Part shown: piece after piece, positions 14,815-21,485 of the stretch
Layout of the letters: each line of letters begins with the position of its first letter
How positions within the stretch are numbered: position 1 is the stretch's first letter
Assembly: GCA_038206985.1 (NCBI GenBank)
Contig: JBBRAH010000011.1
Coordinates: 11,717 to 75,716, forward strand
Reading direction: 5' to 3'
Length of the DNA: 64,000 nt
From: CAXMST01 sp038206985
GTDB lineage: Bacteria; Actinomycetota; Thermoleophilia; Solirubrobacterales; 70-9
Position numbers and translations under genes: made by a program
The notes under the pieces: generated by a model
Told to the model about the DNA's origin: nothing
What the model saw: the letters and a program-made list of their open reading frames with translations, nothing else
Database searches by the model: none

Positions 14815-16154
14815 GCGAGCTGATCGCCCTCGGCATCTCGCACAAAACCGCGCCGCTGGAGCTGCGCGAGCGACTCGCGCTGACCGAGGGCAAGGCGAGC
14901 GGCGTGCTCGGCGATCTCAAGGCCAGCGAACCGATTGCCGAGGCCGCCGCGGTTTCCACCTGCAATCGGACGGAGCTCTACCTCGTCGTCTCCGATCCGG
15001 TCGAGGCCGAGAGCCTGGCGCTGGCCGCCCTCGCGCGGCAGGCCGGCATTCGCCCGACCGAGCTGATCGAGAGCCTCTACTCCTTCCGCGGGATCGACGC
15101 CGCCGGGCAGCTCTTCTCGGTCGCCTCCGGCCTCGACTCGATGATCCTCGGCGAGGCCGAGATCCAGGGTCAGGTCAAGCGCGCTTATGAGCTGGCCCTG
15201 GTCGAGGGTGCGACCGGCCCGATCCTCAACCGGCTCTTCCGCGGCGCCCTGGCCGCCGGCAAGCGGGTGCGCAGCGAGACCCGGATCGGCGAGGGCGGGA
15301 TCAGCGTGCCCTCCGCAGCTGTCGAGCTGGCTCGCCGGTCGCTCGGCGGCAAGCTCTCTTCGCGCCGGGTGCTGCTGATCGGCGCCGGCGAGACGGCCGA
15401 GCTCACCGCCCGCGCCCTTGCCGCGAAGGGCGTCGAGGCAGTCTTCGTCGCCAACCGCCGCTACGACAGGGCGATCGGGCTCGCCTCGCGCTTCGGCGGC
15501 GAAGCGGTCCGTTTCGACGACCTTCCGGCCCAGCTGACCAGCGCCGACATCGTCGTCTCCTCTACCAACTCTCCGCACCACATCATCGAGCGCGAGGAGC
15601 TCGAGGTGATGATGGCCGAGCGCAGCGGCAGGCCGCTGCTCTTCATCGACCTCGCCGTGCCGCGCGACATCGAGCCCGCCTGCCACGAGGTCGACGGAGT
15701 CAGCATCCACGACGTGGACACCGTGCAGCAGATCGCCGATCAGAACGCGGGCGGTCGCGAGGCCGAGGCCCGCCGCGCCCAGCGGATCGTGGACGGCGAG
15801 CTGACCCGGTTCGGCCGCTGGCTCGACTCGCTGGAGGTCCTGCCGACCGTTGCCGCTCTGCGCGAGCGCGCCGACGAGATCGTCGCGGGGGTGCTCAACG
15901 AGAACGAGAACCGCTGGCGCGATCTCGGCCCTGAGGACCGGGCGCGGGTCGAGTCCCTGGCTCGCGCGATTGCCGGCCGCATCCTGCACGAGCCCACCCT
16001 GCGGCTGAAGCGCGATGCCGAGTCCGAGGACGCCTACCTGCAGATTGCCGCTCTGCGCAACCTCTTCGGCCTCGACGCGACCAGTGAGCCCGAGTCACAG
16101 GGCGCCGAGGTGACACCGATCCGTCGCGCCCACCGCGGCCCCGGCTCCGGTTGA
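14811..16154 (+). CDS. hemA: glutamyl-tRNA reductase
   Basis: A 447-residue enzyme for the first committed step of C5-pathway tetrapyrrole synthesis: glutamyl-tRNA to glutamate-1-semialdehyde with NADPH. It opens LIALGISHKTAPLELRERLA; the catalytic Cys51 is in AAVSTCNRTELY, the substrate loop follows as GLDSMILGEAEIQGQVKRAY (about 105-124) and the NADPH fold begins RVLLIGAGETAELTARAL (about 185). A dimerization domain fills the C-terminus. GTG start overlapping the ccmD stop; its own stop overlaps the hemC start. Confidence 0.96.
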   Translation: MSELIALGISHKTAPLELRERLALTEGKASGVLGDLKASEPIAEAAAVSTCNRTELYLVVSDPVEAESLALAALARQAGIRPTELIESLYSFRGIDAAGQLFSVASGLDSMILGEAEIQGQVKRAYELALVEGATGPILNRLFRGALAAGKRVRSETRIGEGGISVPSAAVELARRSLGGKLSSRRVLLIGAGETAELTARALAAKGVEAVFVANRRYDRAIGLASRFGGEAVRFDDLPAQLTSADIVVSSTNSPHHIIEREELEVMMAERSGRPLLFIDLAVPRDIEPACHEVDGVSIHDVDTVQQIADQNAGGREAEARRAQRIVDGELTRFGRWLDSLEVLPTVAALRERADEIVAGVLNENENRWRDLGPEDRARVESLARAIAGRILHEPTLRLKRDAESEDAYLQIAALRNLFGLDATSEPESQGAEVTPIRRAHRGPGSG

Positions 16155-17071
16155 GCTCCGGCGGCGAAGGCAAGCTCCGGATCGGCACGCGGGGTAGCGC
16201 CCTGGCGCTGACCCAGGCCGGCACGGTGCTCGAGGCGCTGGGCGGACCCGACGCCGCCGAGCTGGTCACGATCACGACCGCCGGCGACGAGGGCCAGCCC
16301 GAGCACGGCGGAGGCGACAAGGCCCGCTTTACCCGCGCGATCGAGGAGGCGCTGCTCGCGGGCGAGGTCGACCTCGCCGTGCACAGCGCCAAGGACCTGC
16401 CGATCGGCGGGCCCGACGGCCTGCGCCTTGTCGGAGTGCCGCCGCGCGAGTTGCCCGCGGATGTCTGGATCGGCGCGGCCGGCTCCCTCGCCGGCGTCGC
16501 CCGGGGTGCCACGGTCGGCACCGCCTCCCTGCGCCGCCGCTCTCAGCTCCTCGCCGTGCGCCCCGATCTCGAGATCAAGCCGGTCCGCGGCAACGTCGAC
16601 ACCCGCCTGCGCAAGCTCGGTGAGGGTGAGGTCACGGGGCTCGTGCTTGCCGCCGCTGGCCTGCGCCGCCTCGGCCGGGTCGGCGAGATCAGCTTTGCGC
16701 TCGGCCCGCTGGAGATGACGCCCTGCGCCGGGCAGGGAGCGCTGGCGCTGCAGGCCCGCACCGACGACGAGCGTGCCGGCGCGGCCGCCGTTGCCATTAC
16801 CCACCCGCGCACCCTCGTTGAGCTGACTGCCGAGCGGGCCGTGGTCCGTGGCATGGAGGCCGACTGCGACAGCCCCCTGGGCGTCGTCTCGGTCCGCGAC
16901 GGCGACGAGCTCGGCCTCGTCGGCTACGCCGGCCTGCCCGACGGCAGCCTCTGGGTCCGCGAGACGGTGCTCGGCGATCCCGCCCAGCCGGTCGCCGTGG
17001 CCGAGGCACTGATCGAGCGGCTCGAGACGGTCGGCGCCCGCGAGATCCTCCGGCAGGCCTCGGACCAGTAG
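16151..17071 (+). CDS. hemC: hydroxymethylbilane synthase (porphobilinogen deaminase)
   Basis: A 306-residue enzyme that joins four porphobilinogens. It begins LRIGTRGSALALTQA, has HSAKDLP (78-84) with the catalytic Asp, GTASLRRRSQL (123-133) and the dipyrromethane-anchoring Cys239 in GMEADCDSPLGV. The start is TTG at 16151, in a TTGA overlap with the hemA stop; the conserved domain begins only a few residues later, so no better start exists. It is the last gene of the tightly coupled ccm-hem run. Confidence 0.95.
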   Translation: MSSGGEGKLRIGTRGSALALTQAGTVLEALGGPDAAELVTITTAGDEGQPEHGGGDKARFTRAIEEALLAGEVDLAVHSAKDLPIGGPDGLRLVGVPPRELPADVWIGAAGSLAGVARGATVGTASLRRRSQLLAVRPDLEIKPVRGNVDTRLRKLGEGEVTGLVLAAAGLRRLGRVGEISFALGPLEMTPCAGQGALALQARTDDERAGAAAVAITHPRTLVELTAERAVVRGMEADCDSPLGVVSVRDGDELGLVGYAGLPDGSLWVRETVLGDPAQPVAVAEALIERLETVGAREILRQASDQ

Positions 17072-17104
17072 GAGCGCGGTGGGCGGCAGCGCGCTCGCGG
17101 CCTC

Positions 17105-17110
17105 TATCGT
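17105..17110 (+). promoter_or_regulatory. -10 box of cobA-hemD (leaderless type)
   Basis: TATCGT, 7 bases before the ATG at 17118, giving the fusion gene its own promoter just after hemC. Confidence 0.5.
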
Positions 17111-17117
17111 CTCGCCG

Positions 17118-18659
17118 ATGAAGACCGACTCGCCCGCCCCCTCGCCGGGAGCCCGCCCCGGAGTGGCCTACCTGGTTGGCGCCGGCCCTGGCGATCCCGG
17201 GCTGATCACCGCCCGGGCGCTGGAGTTGATCGGTACCGCGGACGTGATCCTCTACGACCGCCTGATCCCTGAAGGCGCCCTCGACGGCGCGCGCGAGGAC
17301 GCCGAGCGGATCTACGTCGGCAAGAAGCCCGGCGATGCCGCGATGCCGCAGGAGGAAATCCAGGCGCTGATCGCCTCCAAGGCCGGGGCCGGGCATTCGG
17401 TCGTGCGGCTCAAGGGCGGCGACCCGTTCATCTTCGGCCGCGGTGGGGAGGAGGCGGAGACCCTGGTCGAGGCCGGCATCTCCTTCGAGATCGTGCCCGG
17501 CGTGACCGCCGGCGTCGCCGCTCCGGCCTATGCCGGGATCCCGGTCACCCACCGCGACGACGCCTCCGCGGTCGCCTTCATCACCGGCCACGAGGACCCG
17601 GAGAAGGAGGAGAGCGCGATCGACTGGCAGGCGCTCGCCCGCTTCCCCGGGACGCTCGTCCTCTACATGGGTGTCAAGAACCTGCCGCGGATCTCGGGGT
17701 CGCTGATCGCCGCGGGCCGCAACCCCGACGAGCCCGCCGCAGCGGTCGAGCGCGGCACCCACGCCGATCAGCGCACCGTCGTCTCCACGGTTGCCGGCCT
17801 ACCCGACGCGGTTGCTGAGGCCGGCCTGCGTCCACCCTCGATCCTGCTCTTCGGCGACGTCGCGGCACGGCGCGAGAAGATCGCCTGGCTGGAGCGCCGC
17901 CCCCTGCATGGCAGACGCGTGGTGGTCACCCGCGCCCGGGCCCAGGCGAGCGGCCTGGCCCAGACTCTCTCGGGACTGGGAGCCGTGGTAGTCGAGCTGC
18001 CCGCGATCCGGATTGAGCCGACGATCAACACCTCCGAGGTCGCCGCGGCGCTGGAGGCGATCCACTCCTACGCCCTCGTCTGTCTGACCAGCCCGAACGG
18101 GGTCCGGCTGCTGTTCGAGGCGCTCGCCGACCGGGCCCTCGACGCGCGCGCCCTCGCCAACGCGACGGTCGCCGCGATCGGGCCCGGCACCGCCCGCGCG
18201 CTGCGCGAGCACGGCGTGATTCCCGACATCGTGCCGCCGCGCTCGATCGCCGAGTCGCTGATCGAGGCGCTGACCGAGGTTGAGGTCGAGGGGCGCCCGG
18301 TGCTGATCGCCCGCGCCCGCGAGGCCCGCGACGTGTTGCCCGAGGCGCTGGCCGAGCGCGGCGCCGAGGTCGATGTCGTCGCCCTGTACGAGACCGTCCA
18401 GGAGGAGAGCGACCCTGCCCTGATCGAGGAGGCCCGCGCCGCCGACTACGTCACCTTCACCTCCTCCTCGACCGTGCGCAACTTCGCCGCCGCGGTCGGC
18501 GAGAGCTTCCCGGAGGGCGCGCGGATCGTCTCGATCGGGCCGGTCACGAGTGGCACCGTGCGTGAACTCGGCCACGAGGTCCACGTTGAGGCGGCGCAAC
18601 ACGATCCCGAGGGGCTGCTCGCTGCATTGCTCGGCGATGCGGCGGCCAGGCGGGAGTAG
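17118..18659 (+). CDS. cobA-hemD: fused uroporphyrinogen-III C-methyltransferase / uroporphyrinogen-III synthase
   Basis: A 513-residue two-domain protein. The N-terminal part is a SUMT (CobA) domain: VAYLVGAGPGDPGLITARAL near residues 15-34, YDRLIPEGAL, VVRLKGGDPFIFGRGGEE and the GVTAGVAAPAYAGIPVTHRD stretch. From about residue 258 a HemD domain begins RRVVVTRARAQASGLAQTL, with CLTSPNGV and TFTSSSTVRNFA later. One polypeptide thus makes uroporphyrinogen III and methylates it toward precorrin-2 (siroheme, cobalamin). The ATG at 17118 is preferred over GTG at 17079 because of the adjacent -10 box and because the extra residues are not family sequence. Confidence 0.95.
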   Translation: MKTDSPAPSPGARPGVAYLVGAGPGDPGLITARALELIGTADVILYDRLIPEGALDGAREDAERIYVGKKPGDAAMPQEEIQALIASKAGAGHSVVRLKGGDPFIFGRGGEEAETLVEAGISFEIVPGVTAGVAAPAYAGIPVTHRDDASAVAFITGHEDPEKEESAIDWQALARFPGTLVLYMGVKNLPRISGSLIAAGRNPDEPAAAVERGTHADQRTVVSTVAGLPDAVAEAGLRPPSILLFGDVAARREKIAWLERRPLHGRRVVVTRARAQASGLAQTLSGLGAVVVELPAIRIEPTINTSEVAAALEAIHSYALVCLTSPNGVRLLFEALADRALDARALANATVAAIGPGTARALREHGVIPDIVPPRSIAESLIEALTEVEVEGRPVLIARAREARDVLPEALAERGAEVDVVALYETVQEESDPALIEEARAADYVTFTSSSTVRNFAAAVGESFPEGARIVSIGPVTSGTVRELGHEVHVEAAQHDPEGLLAALLGDAAARRE

Positions 18660-18662
18660 AGT
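18657..18662 (+). promoter_or_regulatory. -10 box of SAM hydrolase gene (leaderless type)
   Basis: TAGAGT, overlapping the stop codon of cobA-hemD and 8 bases before the ATG at 18671. Confidence 0.55.
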
Positions 18663-18670
18663 CCGGGTCG

Positions 18671-19483
18671 ATGGCTCTGCCGATCACGTTCCTCTCTGAC
18701 TACGGGGTCGCGGACGACTTCGCCGGCGTCTGCCGTGCCGTGATCGCCCGGATCGCGCCCAGCGCCCCGGTGATCGACATCACCCACGGGATCAGCCGCC
18801 ACGACGTGCGCAGCGGCGGCGCCGTGCTCGCCGATGCGCTGCCGTACGCGCCGGTCGGCATCCACCTGGCGATCGTCGATCCGGGGGTCGGCGGGGTGCG
18901 ACGGGCGGTGGCGGTGCGAACGGCCGGCGACGGGCACGTCCTGGTCGGACCCGACAACGGCCTGCTCACTCCGGCGATCGAAACCCTGGGCGGAGTCGAC
19001 CTCGCGATCGACATCTCCGAGTCCCAGTTCCGGCTCGAGGCGCCTTCCAAGACCTTCCATGGCCGCGACGTCTTCGCGCCGGTCGCCGCGCAGCTGGCGA
19101 TGGGCGCCGACCTGACCCAGGCGGGCGAGGAGTTCGACCCGGCATCGCTGGAGCAGCACACGGTGATCGGACCGCGCTTCGAGCAGATCAGGGTGGTCGC
19201 GCACGTCGATCGGATCGACGGCTTCGGCAACGCCTCACTCGACCTCACCGCTGAACAGCTCACCGGGCATCCGGTCGCCGGCTCCGCCAAGGTCTCGATC
19301 GGCTCGCGCTCCCGCCGCCGGGCCGCGCTGCGCGCCCATGCCTTCGACGACGTCGGCGACGGGGCGTTCCTCTTCTACGAGGACTCCTCCGGCCGGATGG
19401 CGATCGCGATCAACCGCGGCAACGCCGCCGATGCCCTCGAGCTCCGTTCCGGCGACGAGGTCGAGCTGGAGCCGGCTCCCTGA
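18671..19483 (+). CDS. S-adenosyl-L-methionine hydrolase (adenosine-forming), SAM hydroxide adenosyltransferase family
   Basis: A 270-residue DUF62-family enzyme related to fluorinases and chlorinases. The N-terminus ITFLSDYGVADDFAGVCRAV carries the Asp that binds the ribose of SAM. IVDPGVGGVRRAVAV, GPDNGLLTPA and KTFHGRDVFAPVAA complete the signature. Known family members use activated water to cut SAM into adenosine and methionine. It follows the SAM-using CobA domain by 11 bases, but it has its own promoter, so a functional tie is only inference. Confidence 0.92.
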   Translation: MALPITFLSDYGVADDFAGVCRAVIARIAPSAPVIDITHGISRHDVRSGGAVLADALPYAPVGIHLAIVDPGVGGVRRAVAVRTAGDGHVLVGPDNGLLTPAIETLGGVDLAIDISESQFRLEAPSKTFHGRDVFAPVAAQLAMGADLTQAGEEFDPASLEQHTVIGPRFEQIRVVAHVDRIDGFGNASLDLTAEQLTGHPVAGSAKVSIGSRSRRRAALRAHAFDDVGDGAFLFYEDSSGRMAIAINRGNAADALELRSGDEVELEPAP

Positions 19484-19496
19484 GCCGGGATCTCGT

Positions 19497-20216
19497 GTGA
19501 GCGTCCGCTTCGGCAAGCCTCACCACCACTTTGACGAGACCGACTCCACCAACGAGCGCGCTCGCGAGCTGGCCGAGGTGGACGCTCCATCGGGCACGGT
19601 CGTCACCGCCTCCAGCCAGACCGCCGGGCGCGGCCGCCAGGGCCGCCGCTGGTCGGCCCCGCCGGACTCCGCGCTGCTCTACTCGGCGATCCTGCGGCCC
19701 CTCGACCTGCGTCACCTGATGCTGCCGCTCGCGGTACCGCTCGCGGTCTGCGAGGCCTGCGAGGCACTCGCCAAGGTCGAGTGCCGGATCAAGTGGCCCA
19801 ACGATGTCTGGCTCGACGAGCACAAGCTCGCCGGAATCCTGATCGAGGCCCGCCCGCCCGAGTGGGCGGTGATCGGGGTCGGAGTCAACGTCGCGATCGA
19901 GCCCGACGAGTTCCCCGACGACCTGCGCTGGCCCGCGATCTCACTCGGCGGCGGCGTCACCCCCGACCGCCTGCGCCGCGAGCTCGACAAGCGCCTCGGC
20001 CGCTGGGTCGATGCCAAGCCGGAGAAGGTGCGCGCCGCTTTCGCCGAGCGCGACACCCTCCGCGGCCGCCCGATCGCCTGGCAGGGCGGTCCCGACCGGC
20101 TCGACCGCCACGGGGTCGCCGACGGCATCGACGAGAAGGGAAACCTGGTGGTGGTCGGCGAGGACGGCGAGCGCACCAGCCTCGGCTCCGGCGAGGTCCA
20201 CCTGCGGCTGCTGTAG
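19497..20216 (+). CDS. birA: biotin--[acetyl-CoA-carboxylase] ligase
   Basis: A 239-residue class I biotin protein ligase lacking the N-terminal repressor HTH. Motifs: DSTNERARELAE, the biotinyl-AMP loop TAGRGRQGRRW (about 40-50), the KWPNDVWLDEHKLAGILIE stretch and GVGVNV. It activates biotin and attaches it to carboxylase carrier proteins. Without the HTH it should not act as a repressor. GTG at 19497 starts the domain directly and lies 13 bases after the SAM hydrolase stop. Confidence 0.94.
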   Translation: MSVRFGKPHHHFDETDSTNERARELAEVDAPSGTVVTASSQTAGRGRQGRRWSAPPDSALLYSAILRPLDLRHLMLPLAVPLAVCEACEALAKVECRIKWPNDVWLDEHKLAGILIEARPPEWAVIGVGVNVAIEPDEFPDDLRWPAISLGGGVTPDRLRRELDKRLGRWVDAKPEKVRAAFAERDTLRGRPIAWQGGPDRLDRHGVADGIDEKGNLVVVGEDGERTSLGSGEVHLRLL

Positions 20217-20294
20217 GGAATGGTCGCCATTGGTTCTGCGACACCCGGTCCATCCTGTTCCGCCACCTCTCCCGTGCTAGGGGGGATTGAGGCG

Positions 20295-20340
20295 CTCCGA
20301 ACCTCGGGGTGTTCGGAGGCTGGCTCGCGGTCACCCGCGA
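20295..20340. terminator. two hairpins in tandem downstream of birA
   Basis: The first has perfect arms CTCCGAAC (20295-20302) and GTTCGGAG (20311-20318) with an 8-base loop. The second has TCGCGG (20325-20330) and CCGCGA (20335-20340) with loop TCAC. They lie between birA and the next promoter, so a terminator is the simplest reading; a small structured RNA is the alternative. Confidence 0.4.
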
Positions 20341-20385
20341 CACCTGCGGCTGTTGTGAGTACTTGCCGGGCTTTGCTGCGAGCGC

Positions 20386-20391
20386 TACGCT
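20386..20391 (+). promoter_or_regulatory. -10 box of Asp/Gly-repeat protein gene (leaderless type)
   Basis: TACGCT, 7 bases before the GTG at 20399. Confidence 0.55.
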
Positions 20392-20398
20392 TGGCGGC

Positions 20399-21463
20399 GT
20401 GGGAGCCGAAGTAGGCAGACTGAGGTCCGTGGTTGCGATCACGTTGCTCGTGCTCTGCGCGCTCCTGACCTTTGCCGCCCCCCGCGCGAACGCGGCTGCG
20501 AACTGCAGTTTCTCGTCCAGCACCCTGAGCCTCGACTTCCAGCCGACTCCCGGAGAGGTGCCTAAGGATGACCACTTCCCGAACGACGGGGATACGCTCC
20601 GCCTCAACCCCTCCGGTCCGGTCGAGTTCGGCTACTGCTACCCCAAGCCGAGCAACCTCGCGAATACGGACAAGGTGGTGGTCACCGACTCCAGCGGCGG
20701 TCTCGCGACCCGCGTCGGCATTGATCCCGGGGGCTCAGGACCGACCGGCGCCTACGGACCCGGCGCCACAGACGAAGGCGATGGTTTCTCAGAGGTCGAA
20801 TTCGACATCGATCTCGGCCAGCCGAGCATGCCGGGCTTTGACAACCTCTTCATCGAGATCGCCCGCTCGAGTCCGGGGATCCGGATCGGCAGCTTCGCCG
20901 GCGCGACCTGGGCCAACCTCAACTCCACGGAGGAGCCCAAGGCGGTTGCTGATCCTGATTTGGTCGTGCACGGACTCGAGCGCACGGCGAGCAAGGGCTG
21001 GAAGCTCGAGGAGTTCATCTTCGTCAGCGGCTCAGCCGCCGACGACCGCATCTTTGGCAGCGGCGGCCCGGGCTTCGACGGTCCGTCCCAGACCCCGTTG
21101 CTGCTCAAAGGTGGCCGGGGTGACAACCTGGTTGTGGGCGGCGCCGCTGCCGACGGGCTGCAGGGGGCGAAGGGCAACGACCGGCTCAAGGGCAAGGACG
21201 GAAACGACGCGCTCGACGCCGACCGCGGCCGTGATCGCCTCGCCGGTGGCAAGGACCGCGACCGCCTCGACGGGGGCGGCGGGCCGGACGTGCTGATCGG
21301 TGGCCCGGGCAAGGATCGCCACGAGGGCGGGCCGGGGTCCGACACGATCAAGGCCCGGGACGGGGAGCGCGACAAGGTGTCCTGCGGGAGTGGACGCGAC
21401 ACCGCAATCGCCGACAAGAAGGATCGAGTGGATCGCGATTGCGAGCGGGTCCGCCGCCGTTAG
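20399..21463 (+). CDS. secreted protein with RTX-like Gly/Asp calcium-binding repeats
   Basis: A 354-residue protein. A signal peptide is clear (residues 1-36, RSVVAITLLVLCALLTFAAP then RANAAA). The middle (about 40-230) has no family I recognise and contains CSF and GYCYP cysteines. From about residue 240 come degenerate nonapeptide-like repeats (LKGGRGDNLVVGG, GAKGNDRLKGKDGNDALDA, GGGGPDVLIGGPGKDRHEGG), as in RTX/hemolysin-type calcium-binding segments. The tail VSCGSGRDTAIADKKDRVDR followed by DCERV pairs two cysteines, a form I associate with actinobacterial secreted proteins. Export is by signal peptide rather than type I secretion. GTG at 20399 is set by the -10 box. Confidence 0.8.
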   Translation: MGAEVGRLRSVVAITLLVLCALLTFAAPRANAAANCSFSSSTLSLDFQPTPGEVPKDDHFPNDGDTLRLNPSGPVEFGYCYPKPSNLANTDKVVVTDSSGGLATRVGIDPGGSGPTGAYGPGATDEGDGFSEVEFDIDLGQPSMPGFDNLFIEIARSSPGIRIGSFAGATWANLNSTEEPKAVADPDLVVHGLERTASKGWKLEEFIFVSGSAADDRIFGSGGPGFDGPSQTPLLLKGGRGDNLVVGGAAADGLQGAKGNDRLKGKDGNDALDADRGRDRLAGGKDRDRLDGGGGPDVLIGGPGKDRHEGGPGSDTIKARDGERDKVSCGSGRDTAIADKKDRVDRDCERVRRR

Positions 21464-21485
21464 GGCGACACCGCCGCCGGCTGAG

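Noticed and set aside
14670..15989. 439-codon minus-strand frame opposite hemA
   Set aside because: Antisense shadow; hemA is complete with catalytic Cys and overlapping neighbours.
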